NCBI GenBank assembly: GCA_037179335.1
Contig: JAKZHN010000031.1
Coordinates: 186,001-250,000 of the forward strand
Direction of reading: 5' to 3'
DNA: 64,000 nt
Source: Cyclaneusma minus
Lineage: Eukaryota > Ascomycota > Leotiomycetes > Marthamycetales > Marthamycetaceae
Positions 12,601 to 23,313 of the stretch are shown piece by piece. The number at the start of each line of letters is the position of its first letter. The stretch's first letter is position 1. The position numbers were made by a program, and so were the translations under genes. The notes below the pieces were generated by a model. It was not told the origin of the DNA. It saw nothing but the letters and a program-made list of their open reading frames with translations, and ran no database searches.

Positions 12601-12718
12601 TGATGATCTCGAGGAGGACGAGGAGACTGAGGGTTTCTTCACCGACGATGAATACGACATTCTCGACGCCAGCGATGAGGAGTACCTTGCCGAGCACGCC
12701 AGTGCTTCTCGCAAGTAA
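9619..12718 (+). CDS. NBR1: NBR1-type selective autophagy receptor (PB1, four ZZ, FW domain)
   Basis: 967-aa protein from exons 9619-9741, 9876-10926 and 10989-12718 (introns 134 and 62 bp). Domain order: N-terminal PB1-like fold (residues 1-95: TFKINFEGSNRKFKLP, then AAFIVLDPNNAAVYKQL); ZZ zinc fingers starting near residues 276 (YCNRCNAAIPDAHYHC), 386 (CNSCVQEYRDEDFVTC; the intron splits this one), 452 (CDGCDKYIYGVRHKC) and 517 (CCDGPLCNMNGRNSTYIVG); FW/NBR1 domain at about 668-788 (VFEQTWTLKNAGTTSWPAG, then WRLTGPSG and FGHRLWCDI); a helix-prone linker; and an acidic tail ending DDEYDILDASDEEYL. YDIL flanked by acids fits an Atg8-interacting motif. Fungal NBR1 homologues deliver hydrolases, ubiquitinated cargo or peroxisomes to the vacuole. 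Family assignment is strong; the cargo is unknown. Confidence 0.92.
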
Positions 12719-14423
12719 GGTGTCGTGATGGATGATTGACGAGAGCGGAGAAATTGAGGGTGGGCGCAAGAATGATATGAATTTGACACACTATGGGGGG
12801 TTTATGGCGGCCCAGAGCGATACGGAATTTCGGGAATGGGCTTCGGAATTTGCTGAACTGGTTTGATTTCCTTTACTTTTACTGCGCGATCATTCATTTG
12901 ATACGACACAACAACAAAAAAGGAAGGAAGGGTTAGCAGCTGCTAGCCTGAGAGCCTCTCTCTACTCCATGACTCACCCTCCTTTAGCTCTACAGGCCTT
13001 TGCAGACGAGAAAGCTGTGGCCCCGCTTTGTGTCGGAGGAGCTTGATGGCTGAAAGGGGTTTGTTTTCACGGTTTGCTTCTTGGTCGGCCGGTCCTCGTT
13101 CAATCAAGGCGTTACGTAGCTACGAAATGCGAATCTGATGATAACATTAAAATGAAGGAGATGGGCTCTGATGGTGATTGGTGCTGTGATTGCCGTCCCA
13201 TACTGTGCTCGTCAATGCCTGCCGTGCTCGTCCCTTCTTGCTGTGCTCGTCCCTTCTTGCTGTGCTCGTCCTTAGCTGCCCGGCTGGTCATCTCCTCGAC
13301 CTTTACAAGCGACGCTGTGATTAGAAAGATGTTGAACATTGAAAATCCGATTCTTTCGTAGCTTCCCACGCCAAGGGAAATTTGGGCTGCTGCCCAAGGA
13401 TGGAAACTGGAAACATTTGCTACAGCCTCCAGCCCTTTCAGGCTTTCTCATCAACCGCTTGTCAACTCTCCACATGTACCCGCTGCCCCTTCTCCAGTCT
13501 TTGCACAAAATCATAGGTGCTAAGGAATCCAGTCAATCCAGTTTCGAAATATCGTCCGTACAGGAGGAGTGTGGCACTGTGCAATACCTAGGTACCTAGC
13601 AATTTCAAATTTCCGACTCTTGACTTGAACTCTGAGTAAGGTAAGGTACTCTGCTGATATAGATGATGTACCTGGGCCTGGGCATGATTTGCAAGAGAAG
13701 ATGGTTGCGATTTCATTGATGTTGATGAGTGAGAGTGTAGGTAGAGTGTACTGAGTGTACTGATGGAGGGTTTGATTCTGAGGTACTGTAAGGCCCCTAA
13801 AAGGGGGGTTTGGGAGTTCATTGCGAGTCTGCGACCTCGTTGGATGCTGTGCGGATCCTTGACGAGCGAAGGGAAGAGAATGTGAAATGTGTGTGTGAGT
13901 GCAGGGGTGAGGGGTCAGTGTTGCACTGAAGAAGATTGGGAAGATTTGGAACTACCCGGTGGGCTGGTGGCTGGGCTGATGGAGGAAGTAGGATGAGGCT
14001 ATGAGCAGATAGATCGTAGATGGTTTTGGCATGTAGCAGCATGAGACGCCAGTGTTCGTGTTGAAAGTGCCAGTTGAGGGATATAGAATGCGGGCAATCC
14101 TCCTTCACCATGGAGTCAATGATCTCCAGTCACGGCCCATGTCACAAGTCACATTTAGGTCACAATTAAGTCAAATAAACCAAGCCAGGTTATGCAAAAA
14201 AAACCATGCGTTTAGTCGTTAAAAACACGGCAGTGGCATGAAAAACCACCTAGCAAAGTAGCCAGCCAGCCGCAATGCTGCTCAGCAATAGCAAATAAGG
14301 ATATCAGGCTTGTCTCTCCGATTCTTTTAGCCACCCATCGCATTTCAGCAAAAAATCCCATCGCAAAAGCAAACGAACACTCCCATTCCCATTCCGATTC
14401 CTTTCTTTTTATACGCCCATCCC
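12719..14423. other. Intergenic region between NBR1-like gene and LEU1 (tail to tail)
   Basis: The two flanking genes converge here. Apart from the 19-bp tandem repeat described separately, I see only short unconvincing reading frames. Both 3' UTRs should lie in it. Confidence 0.5.
13205..13280. repeat. 19-bp tandem repeat, four copies
   Basis: The core gtgctcgtc recurs at 13205, 13224, 13243 and 13262, exactly 19 bp apart. The middle two units share gtgctcgtcccttcttgct; the outer two diverge in the second half. Confidence 0.85.
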
Positions 14424-16918
14424 CTACCACTCCAACGGTTCCTTAATCTCCTCGCCCCTATTAGTCTTCGGCACCGGCACCGCCTTCGCCGCCAAGCGCC
14501 CACTCTTATCCCTCTTCAAATAGCCACTTCCGTCCAACCAAGGCGTCTCCCTCGACATCTTCTTCTCAAACGCCTTGATCTTGTCTTCCATCTGCATCGT
14601 CAATCCAATATCATCAAGGCCATTAACCAAGCAATGTTTCCTAAACTCTTCAACCTCGAAGCTGCAGATCTTGGTACCGTCAGCATTGTTGATGGTTTGG
14701 TTGGGCAAGTCGACTTCGATTTCGCGCCCAGCGCGCGCTTCGGTGGCGATTTTCTCGAGGTCGGCAGGGTTGGAGATGATGAGTGGGAGCATGCCGTTCT
14801 TGAAGGTGTTGTTGAAGAAAATGTCGGCGTAGGAGGGTGCGATTATGCATTTGATGCCGAAGTCGAGGATTGCCCAGGGGGCGTGTTCACGCGAGGATCC
14901 GCAGCCGAAGTTGGGGCCGGTTACGACGAGGATCTTGGCGTTGCGGTAGGGCTCCTTGTTGAGGACGAAATCGGGGTTCTCGCTGCCGTCTTCGTTGTAG
15001 CGGAGAGGGTGGAAGGCGGCTTTGCCGAGACCGGTGCGCTTGATGGTCTTGAGGAATTGTTTGGGGATGATGGCGTCGGTGTCGACGTTGGATCGTTCGA
15101 GGGGGGCGGCGATACCCCTGACGACTTCGAACTTGGGCATGCCAGCGCTGCTCTTGGCGGAGTTGGTGGTTGGACTTTGGTCCTCGGGCTGGTCAGCGAG
15201 GCGATCCTTCTCTTCGTCATCGGTCTCGATCCGATCATCCATCTCAGGCTTCACGGCGATCTGGGGTTCTGGCGATGCTCTTCGAGGTGTTGGGTTCTCG
15301 TCCTCAGCAGCAATCTTTCGGACATCTGCGAGTTTTCCGGCGATCGCACAAGCAGCAGCCATGATGGGAGACATCAAGTGCGTTCTTCCAAGAGCACCTT
15401 GACGACCCTCGAAATTTCGGTTGCTGGTACTGGCGCATCGCTCACGTGGTGAGAGGATATCTGGGTTCATTCCAAGACACATACTGCAACCAGCCTCTCT
15501 CCAGTCGAATCCAGCATCGGTGAAGATCTTGTCAAGACCCTCAGACTCAGCTTGCTTCTTGACGAGTCCAGATCCGGGGACAATCATGGCGTGCTTGATA
15601 TTTGAAGCGACCTTCTTGCCCTTAACGATGCGTGCGGCGCCTCGAAGATCCTCGATACGAGCGTTCGTACATGATCCGATGAAGACTTTGTCGAGAACAA
15701 TCTCCTCCATAGGGGTTCCAGCCTCGAGACCCATGTATTGGAGCATTCGGCGAGCACTGGCGCGTTTCTCCTCGGTAGGGAAGCTTTCTGGGTCGGGAAC
15801 CTTGCCGGTAATGGGAACGACATCCTCGGGACTGGTACCCCAGGTGACAGTTGGAACAATGTCCTTGGCGTCGATCTGGAAATCGATGTCATACTTTGCG
15901 CCTTCGTCTGATTGCAAGCTCTTCCAGTATTTGATGGCCTTGTGCCATTCAGGGGAATCGTATTTCGGTGCGAGGGGTCGGTTCTTGAGGTATTCGAAAG
16001 TAGTCTCGTCAGGTGCCACCATACCCGCACGTGCTCCACCCTCAATTGACATATTACATATCGACATTCGAGCCTCCATGCTGAGACCTCGAATGGCCGA
16101 ACCGCAGAACTCGATGACTGCACCAGTACCACCAGCAGTTCCGATCTGACCAATGGCGTAGAGAATGATATCTTTTGAGCTGACACCAGGGGCGAGATCA
16201 CCATCGACTTGAATCCTCATGTTCTTACTCCTCTTGGTAATAATGGTCTGAGTGGCGAGAACATGCTCAACCTCACTTGTACCAATACCGAAAGCAAGAG
16301 CTCCGAATGCGCCATGTGTCGAAGTATGGCTGTCACCGCAGACAACTGTTGTGCCGGGAAGAGTGAAGCCTTGCTCAGGGCCGATGATGTGGACAATGCC
16401 TTGGCGGGCATCGCCGAGACCGAAATATGTCAAGCCGAAATCCTTGACATTTTCTTCGAGAGTCATGCATTGTAATCGCGAGTCCTCTTCCTTCACGAAG
16501 GTCTCGATGTCGGTCATGTTCTTTCTGGAGGTGGTGGGAACATTCTCGGGAGTGTTAGCAAGTGAAACTGGATTTTGATTCGAAGCTTTCGAGACTTACA
16601 TGATCGGTGGTGGCGAGAGTGCAATCCGGTCTTCGGACTTTTCGTCCAGCGTTCTTCAAACCCTCAAATGCTTGCTGTTTGACCTGTTAGTACCGAAAGC
16701 GGCTTGTTCGTGAAGAATTCGGTTGAACTCACTGGTGAAGTGACTTCGTGGACCAAATGTCTGTCTGCAAGGGTTTGTCAGTTTCTTGGTTTTGTAGTCT
16801 TCATAGCTATTTTCATACCGATGTAGAGAAGAACTGTGCCATCAAGCTTCTCATCCACGATATGGTCCTGAAAGACCTTGTCGTAGAGAGTTCTTGGAGC
16901 GTTCTCGGCGGTAGGCAT
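14424..16918 (-). CDS. LEU1: 3-isopropylmalate dehydratase (fused large and small subunit)
   Basis: 775-aa [4Fe-4S] isomerase that converts 2-isopropylmalate to 3-isopropylmalate, second step of leucine synthesis. Exons: 16918-16819, 16764-16733 (32 bp), 16674-16600, 16544-14424; introns 54, 58 and 55 bp. Splicing restores the family N-terminus TLYDKVFQDHIVDE, YIDRHLVHEVTSPQAFEGL and TLATTDHNVPT. The aconitase-like large domain holds GDSHTSTHGAFGALAFGIG, IGSCTNAR and CSMCLGMNPD with the cluster cysteines. A charged linker (near PRRASPEPQIAVKPEMDDR) joins the swivelling small domain (NVDTDAIIPKQFLKT, GPNFGCGSSREHAPWA). Length and order match fungal Leu1. A CCG-N4-CGG element lies about 210 bp upstream of the ATG and suggests Leu3-type control. 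The protein is expected in the cytosol; no presequence is seen. Confidence 0.96.
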
Positions 16919-18261
16919 TGTGTGTACGTGGGGGTTGTTTGCAGAGGATTGAAGAGGATTCAGTATTAGGAGTCGAGGATTTGTAGTGGTGGAGGAGGAT
17001 GGAGATGAGGAGGAAGTGGAATGATGAAAGATGTTGAAAGTGTCGTCGCACTTGGGTATCTAGAGGTATTTAAGCCACGATCCCGTCCCAAAGTCTACGT
17101 CTGGCGTCCGGTCCGCCAAATATGTTCGCGCCGGTGACGGCAAAATTGCCGATATCGGGAAGAGGGCCAGCGCCGGAAGTTAGAAATGGGGACCTGCCGA
17201 TTGGGTACCCATCGGCTACAGGCGGGGTCGACGTGGGGTCAAGACCAGTGCGAAGATGAGCACTTGCGATTGATTCTGCGAAGTCTTTGGCCCCTGATTC
17301 TGATCGATCATCACCGTGGCAAGGAAAATGATTCAGATTCTGTGGAATTCGTACGATTTGTGATCAGTTTTTGGGAGGTGGCGGCCGCGGCGCAAGAAAC
17401 AGAGTTCATCCAGACTTATTCCAGTCTACTCCTTGTCCGATGATCTACAGGCAGCGCGTCCACTCCCGCTGTGCGTCACTGGTCGAGGCTGGAATTCCAA
17501 AATCCACGCCTGTGGTAGCCGTAGTGCGTCGATCATGTGAAATCAGCCTTACATGTACTGACACCACTGTGGCCAACGCGGACAAGCGAATGGCCTAAGA
17601 CCTGAACTATCAACCATGGACAGGAACATGGAGTATAATGATATCGAAAGGCTACAGAATGAAAGTGTACGAGCTTCTCAACGCGACCCAGGAGCCCGGG
17701 ACACATCACACATGTAAGATGTGTGCCTGGAGCTTCGATGTCCGATCAAGAGCCTGACAGCTCCAACTCTGTGGGGTAAATCCGACATCGGTGACAATGT
17801 GACTGGGAATAGGGGCATGCATGATCTATGTAGCTTCCCATAACTAAGAGACTTGAAGCTTAGAAACCACAGTACACTGCTAGATAATACGATATAAATA
17901 CACTCCGAACTCGGAGATCCGAGAGCTCAACGGCAATCATAGGCATAGGCAACATTCAATGTTCCGCACTATCCTTCTCCTGTGAGTTGAATGCTCAATG
18001 CAAGATCAAAGGTAAAATCGAGCATCATAGATATAACCCGTATTGTATAACGGCTTGAGCTGTAGCCTAGTAGCTAGCCGAAAACAGAAAAAGGGGGGAT
18101 TCCAGTATTTGCCAAACATAACCCAAAAGCGGCAAAACTCACAGGGTACACATGATTTCCAGGTCCTAATCGATTGGCGATTGCAAGCTAGGTATGCAAC
18201 AAAACGAGTGAGTACAGACTGTATATACCAATTCCAATCCAGCCAAACCCAAACAGCCCCC
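16919..18261. other. LEU1 upstream region and 3' flank of the next gene
   Basis: Besides the Leu3-type element I see no gene in these 1.3 kb. The small frames at 17186-17600 overlap one another and have no family resemblance. Confidence 0.5.
17131..17140. promoter_or_regulatory. Leu3/LeuB-type binding site candidate upstream of LEU1
   Basis: CCGGTGACGG is a CCG-N4-CGG everted repeat, the spacing bound by yeast Leu3 and Aspergillus LeuB. It lies 213 bp before the LEU1 start codon. It differs at one position from the strongest yeast form CCGGNNCCGG. A weaker related sequence, CCGGTCCGCC, is at 17108-17117. Confidence 0.6.
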
Positions 18262-20193
18262 TCAAGGCCAAACAAAGCTATTCCGATGCCTCCTCCGTCT
18301 CCTCTCCCTGGCCCCCTCCCTCACCACCTCCTTCCCCGGTACACTTCTTCCCAATCCCACCACCGGCATTGATTTTCTCCTCTCCCTCACATCGTCCTTT
18401 GCATCCTTCAGGGGCTCTCTCCTTTCCCTAATACTCCCCAACATCGCCCACTGCTGACTCGGCACACCAGCCGTCCCAGGCCGCTCAGTGTACTTATCAC
18501 TGCCTCTATTGACAGCACCAGCTGTCCCAAGCCTATTACCCCTATTTCCACTAACAGCAGAAGCAGGCATCGGCGGCTGCCTTGCTGGGGTAGGCGGTGT
18601 CCTACTACTCTTCATATTGATCCTCGTTTCTTCAAGTAACCAATAATGGTGATGGTGGTGATGGTGATGATGCACATTCACCACATGCTTCTCCCTCTCT
18701 TTCTCATTCTCCCTCTCATCTTCCACCTTCCTCTCTTTCTCCCTCACCTTCGCATCATCTTTCAATTTCAGCTCTTCCAACAACGTCTTCACGTCGAGCT
18801 TTTCCGCTCGTGTGTGTTTCTCGTCCTGGAATTGGACTTCCTTCTTCGGTGCAGGCATGGCTTGAGAACGAGGAAGCGTAGTAGCCGTAGCATGCGGAAT
18901 AGAAGGGGGCCGAGGAGGAGTAGTGTTCGTAGGTGTAGGAGTTGAGGCGGGATTGCGAATTTTGGGCGGTATAGGAGGAGGCATCGGAACTTTTGGTGGA
19001 ATGGGAGGCACAGCCATCTGCACCATTTCCTTCTTCCTCTCTCCACCATACGGTTCCGAATAAGCGCGTTCTCTGGAGTGCCCAACAGCATGACCAATCA
19101 GCGGAACCTCAACTCTTATTCCCCCTTTCGGCTTCTCAGGCTTTAGCTTCCCAGTCTCCACCCTCCTCACCACCTCATCAGCAGGCAATTCCACAGCCTC
19201 TAGTCTACCGTCCTTCACCTCCTCCTTTTCCTTTCCCCTTCCCTTTCCACCACCCTGTCCAACTCCCTCTTCCTTAGCATCAGCCTCATTATTATAAAGC
19301 TCGTCCTCATAAGCCTGCGAGCTCCACCCTTCCGGTCCCATCCTCCAATGACCCATTTTCCTCCTTCTCCCCCCCGCCCTCTCCTGTCTCGCGCTGATTT
19401 CAGCATCTTCCGTTTCATCAACATCACTGAACAGATCGCCGGTGCGGGGGTTGAAGCCTGTGCGGCCTAAGCGATCTTCGGGGTTTAGGGGGCGGTAGGG
19501 CTGGTTTGGTTTGGATGATGGGGCCGGTTGTGCAGGTTGGTGCGGTTTGGATGGCTGGGTAGGTTGATGCGGTTTAGATGGTGGGGTAGGTTGGGATGGC
19601 TGGGTCCGATATGATACATACGCCGTGTCTGGATCTGCTGGATATGGAGGGGACGCTGGATATTGCGGTACCGTATCCAACGTAACTCTTCGAGGTCTTC
19701 GGACCGTCCCTCCTCCACCACCACCACGCTCCAAATATCCTGCTTGTCCTGCAGGTGCTGGCACAGTTTCCGGATAAGCATAACCGAACGAGCCAGAATC
19801 AACAGTAGCTCTACGCGGTGTATGTTCCCGCCTGCCTGCTGGAACATGACCGGTTCGTGCGGTTCGGGTAGTTCTGGTCGTGCCATTGGATGCTGAAGAG
19901 ACATTCGAGCGCTGTGAACTATGCGAATGTTGAGAATTTTGAGATATCTGCGATACGTGGGAAATCTGCGGTGCAAGCGAATGTTGCGAATGTGAATGCG
20001 AAGGATGAAGTGGATGAAACGGATCTTGACGACGCAGAGTATGGCCACGCTCAGCGCGGTTTGTAGGAAAGACTCGATGCAGGAGTTGGAGAGGGGCGGC
20101 GAGGGATTGGGTTAGAGAGTGAGAGCGGGAGCGGCGGTGTTTGGGGACAGGACGGGGAGGAGTAGGTGGGGGAGAGGGGGGTGGTGAAGCCAT
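18262..20193 (-). CDS. Hypothetical disordered protein with poly-His tract
   Basis: Single-exon frame of 643 codons starting at ATG 20193. I do not recognise the product. It is almost wholly low complexity: proline-rich N-terminus (MASPPPSPPPTPPRP), Ser/His/Gln-rich region, KPHQPTQPSKPHQPAQP repeats near residues 205-235, polyproline stretches (PPIPPKVPMPPPIPPK, SH3/profilin-like), a charged helical segment (EKLDVKTLLEELKLKDDAK then a KEREKxxEDERENEKEREK coiled coil), nine consecutive histidines followed by YWLLEETRINMK, and a basic end (RERRRRRHRNSFVWP). A coding role is supported by length, an ATG start and a consistent residue bias. The short YWLLEETRINMK patch and the last residues look more constrained than the rest. 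No membrane segment is seen. It might act as a cytoskeletal or scaffold protein, but that is speculation. Confidence 0.7.
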   Translation of the reverse strand: MASPPPSPPPTPPRPVPKHRRSRSHSLTQSLAAPLQLLHRVFPTNRAERGHTLRRQDPFHPLHPSHSHSQHSLAPQISHVSQISQNSQHSHSSQRSNVSSASNGTTRTTRTARTGHVPAGRREHTPRRATVDSGSFGYAYPETVPAPAGQAGYLERGGGGGGTVRRPRRVTLDTVPQYPASPPYPADPDTAYVSYRTQPSQPTPPSKPHQPTQPSKPHQPAQPAPSSKPNQPYRPLNPEDRLGRTGFNPRTGDLFSDVDETEDAEISARQERAGGRRRKMGHWRMGPEGWSSQAYEDELYNNEADAKEEGVGQGGGKGRGKEKEEVKDGRLEAVELPADEVVRRVETGKLKPEKPKGGIRVEVPLIGHAVGHSRERAYSEPYGGERKKEMVQMAVPPIPPKVPMPPPIPPKIRNPASTPTPTNTTPPRPPSIPHATATTLPRSQAMPAPKKEVQFQDEKHTRAEKLDVKTLLEELKLKDDAKVREKERKVEDERENEKEREKHVVNVHHHHHHHHHYWLLEETRINMKSSRTPPTPARQPPMPASAVSGNRGNRLGTAGAVNRGSDKYTERPGTAGVPSQQWAMLGSIRERREPLKDAKDDVRERRKSMPVVGLGRSVPGKEVVREGARERRRRRHRNSFVWP

Positions 20194-20995
20194 TGACGTG
20201 GTTTCTTCTAAGAATGTCTTGACAGAGATGTTGGACAGCGAAGGGCAGGCTTGGGCAAACCTAGAAATGAAGACTGAGCAGCGGATTGAAGAAGATAGTA
20301 GTCATGATATCAACCACCGACTTATAGCAAGTAAGAAATACGGCCAGGGGAAGAGGGGTGGGTAAGGAGGGTGTTCTCTCGATACCGAGAAGCACCCCGA
20401 GGCTTAGGACGGAAGTGAGGAAGAGAAGCATTGAAAACAGGATACATGTTTTTCGGCGTTGTTGATGGGAATTGCTTGGGGAATGCATGTCTAGAGAGAG
20501 CTTGAATTGAGGGAAACCACGATGGAGGTTCCGCAGAGACGCCGTGCGTGGGGGCGGGAGAACGCTAGACTCGTGACTCTGACAGTTCAATGCTCTTGCT
20601 CGCTCTTCGATTGCACAAGCTTGAAGCACTCACATCATGTTCTTCGCAGCTGATGCTATTCAATAAACCAGCCGTGTCGGCGATTGAATGACATGTAGAT
20701 GTTGCGAACAGGGTAGATGTAGTCAATCTAGCGACCTGAATATACTTCAATATACTTCAAACCACTAGCAGGGGCGCGGAGCATGGACCTATTAATATAG
20801 CAGTTGAGGCACACGAGAAACACGTGATAATATGCGGCATTAAGCCGGCTGTAGTAGTTCTTGGGGTCGTTACATACTAATACACAAGAGCCTCACGATG
20901 CTCCGAGCCATGTATCTGGGACCGATCCAAACTCCCCGAGTGGATCTGATCCAGGTCCCGTCCCTACATGCAATTCTCCCCCGCTTCCCCAGCTC
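20194..20995. other. Intergenic region upstream of the disordered-protein gene
   Basis: No gene is firmly supported. A minus-strand frame inside it (ATG near 20488, ending 20261) encodes about 75 residues with one hydrophobic segment (CILFSMLLFLTSVLSLGVLL) after a basic HQQRRK; it could be an upstream ORF or a small membrane peptide, but I have no second line of evidence. Confidence 0.35.
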
Positions 20996-22435
20996 TCAAA
21001 AGTAGCGGCTTGGCTGGCCACTTCCTGGCCCACTCTCTATCAGCCGTCGCTGAAACGGTGCCTCAGAGTCTCGGTGCTTTTTCGCTGGACTCGCACTGCG
21101 CTCCCGCATGCGCTGCCGGGCAGCAGCTTGTTCTTGGTATGCCATTTCCCTGTTGTTCCTGGGTGACGCCATGTTTTGCGTGTTTTTCATGTCATACAAG
21201 CTGGTAGCCTTTTTCAAAGGCGAGTTAGGGGCGGTGTACACTCCTAAGCTTCCGCCTCCACCGGCTTGAACACTGCTTGAGGTGGCCCGAAAATGGGGCT
21301 GCCGGCTCACCACAGCCTGTGTCCGGACCGGTGATGTTTGGCGCTGTGGTACGGGGGTTCGGAAGAACGGATTTGGAGATGCTGAGCGTTCGCTGATGAT
21401 GCCAGCGTTGTCAGGGTCAATATGTTTGGCGTAATTAGGGTTTGGATTTGGTCGGAAGCCTTTCTGTAAGACTGTGGTGGGAGCATATGTAATTACTTCG
21501 TCGATCTTTTCATACCCAGGTCCAGAACATTGGGTTCCAACGTCTCTGACCGGATGATGCATCCTAGGATGAACGAACTTGGTATCATATTCGTTGAAAA
21601 CCTCCTTCTGGATGACCGCCGAGTCTTTGATTTGCTGGGAAAAACCGGACTGGAGAAGGAGCAGTTGCGCCGAGAGAAGGAGCTGTAAAACAAGTGCCTT
21701 CACAACTGTCACACTCGGTCGCACATCAGAAGATGATGTGGGGAGATACAGCCAGTAGACGAGTACATGGCCAGGGCTGAAGAAGCAGAATAGGCGTAGG
21801 CAGATGGGTAAGGGGTCCCACACAGAAACTTCCCATACATCGCGGGTAGCATCCGGATGAGCCCTCGACTGTGCACTCGTATCGCCTATGACGGTTTTGA
21901 GGAATCGAAGAGGAGAGGACTGAACGGGGGGTGAATCGACCCGTACTCGAATGGCGGAAGGGGTATTTGGTTGTGTCTCGATAGAGCTCTCGAAAAGGCG
22001 ATATTGCTTTCTGCGAATGAACGTAGCCACAGCGTTCACAAGTGAGATTACTGTCAATGAGTTCACCATGAATATGGACTATGAAATCATTAGCCCAGCA
22101 TCTTGGTGAATTGTGAATTGCATCACGCAGAAGAAGTGTGAATTGCATCACAGAGAAGTAATAAAACCGAAACCACTTACAAACCACTTGAACCAGCTCG
22201 ACCCAACCTCAATATCCGCAAATACATCATCAACGTCTTCATAAGTAGAAGCCCCCGTATTCGCCCTCGCGACCATGAAAATCAAGTTGAACGACAGCCC
22301 AGCCGTAGTCGCGACACCCTTGGAGTCCCAATCACTCGTCTCCAGCTCCTCCGAAATCCATAGAGCCCAATCGAGCAAGTTGAATCTAGCTTTCATGCGC
22401 TCCAAGAAGGGCGCTCGGCGCACGAGCCGCGGCAT
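20996..22435 (-). CDS. NUR1: Nuclear rim protein NUR1 / Mug154 family (DUF2418)
   Basis: 445-aa inner-nuclear-membrane protein. Exons 22435-22181 and 22078-20996; the 102-bp intron joins SSWFKWF to SIFMVNSLTVISLVNAV in phase 0. Hydrophobic segments: TTAGLSFNLIFMVARAN, IFMVNSLTVISLVNAVATF, LRLFCFFSPGHVLVYWLYLP and SVTVVKALVLQLLLSAQLLL. The conserved block WDPLPICLRLFCFFSPGHVL and the FSQQxKDSAVIxKEV/NEYDTKFVHPR motif define the family. The C-terminal 170 residues are soluble and basic, with RPNPNPNYAKHIDPDNAG and PSRYF at the end. In yeast Nur1 works with the CLIP complex to hold rDNA at the nuclear edge; in this fungus the role is inferred. Its 5' end faces VMA7 across 327 bp, so they may share a promoter. 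Confidence 0.88.
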
Positions 22436-22762
22436 GATGTGAATTCGAGAGTTGGTGTGTTACATGTTCGAAGAGGCGCAGTTTGAGGGCAGAGCGATGG
22501 CTATGACGAGGGCTCAGGAGCTGTTGCTGGCGCAAGTTCTTTGTTGTTTACCAGATGTTTTTCTGGACCCGCCGGTGGTTTTTGGAGGGGACCTTGCCGC
22601 CTTCGGTCCAGGCCGAGCCTTGAGGCGTGATGGTGTGGCGCTAGTGGAGGCGGCTTAGTGCGGCATGACAGCTTGGGGATGCTGTCGCTTGGTGAAGCTC
22701 TTGCTGTTGCCATGCACAGGAACGAAGCCAAGAAGCTGTGATAATAGCCAAATCAATCAATT
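22436..22762. promoter_or_regulatory. Shared divergent promoter region of NUR1 and VMA7
   Basis: Only 327 bp separate the two start codons, so both promoters and leaders must fit here or overlap the genes. I see no canonical TATA element and no recognised operator. Confidence 0.5.
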
Positions 22763-23313
22763 ATGGCTGCTCCAGCTTCCGCCTACAAGGACAGGCAGTT
22801 TCTTGCTGTTATTGGAGATGAGGTGAGTGCTGCGCCAACTGGAAGTCTCCCCTCATCACTGGACTTGTTGCTAATGCATAGAAGGACTCCGTGACCGGAC
22901 TGCTGCTCGCTGGTATTGGAGTATGCAATTCTTCCTCAAGCTATTCGACGAATTAAAACTGACGATGACCTTCCCAGCATGTCACAGCGCCACCAGACTC
23001 GCAGAAGAACTTCCTAGTCGTCGACAGCAAGACCGACAATGCCGCCATCGAGGAAGCTTTCGAGAGGTTCACCACCGAGAGGAAGGATATTGGCATTCTG
23101 CTCATAAACCAGCATGTACGTTTCTCCTCAAGACTGGCAAATCTCTGAACCATATTTCTGACGTGTTGGCAGATCGCCGAAAGGATACGACATCGAGTGG
23201 ACGCATACACCGCTGCTTTCCCCGCCCTGTTGGAGATTCCTAGCAAAGAACACCCCTATGATCCGGAGAAGGACAGTGTGCTGAGACGGGTCAGGAGACT
23301 CTTTGGGGAGTAA
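22763..23313 (+). CDS. VMA7: V-type ATPase V1 subunit F
   Basis: 125-aa central-stalk subunit of the vacuolar H+-ATPase, part of the V1 rotor that couples ATP hydrolysis to proton pumping. Four exons: 22763-22822, 22882-22920 (39 bp), 22978-23115, 23173-23313; introns 59, 57 and 57 bp. The spliced product is fully family-like: YKDRQFLAVIGDE, KDSVTGLLLAGIG, HVTAPPDSQKNFLVVDSKT, IGILLINQHIAERIRHRVDA, FPALLEIPSKEHPYDPEKDS and VLRRVRRLFGE. Length equals that of other fungal subunits F. The gene is divergent from NUR1. Confidence 0.96.

Noticed and set aside
14634..15452. Long plus-strand open frame (272 codons)
   Set aside because: It lies entirely antisense to LEU1; its Gly/Val/Asp-rich product mirrors LEU1 codon bias and has no family resemblance.
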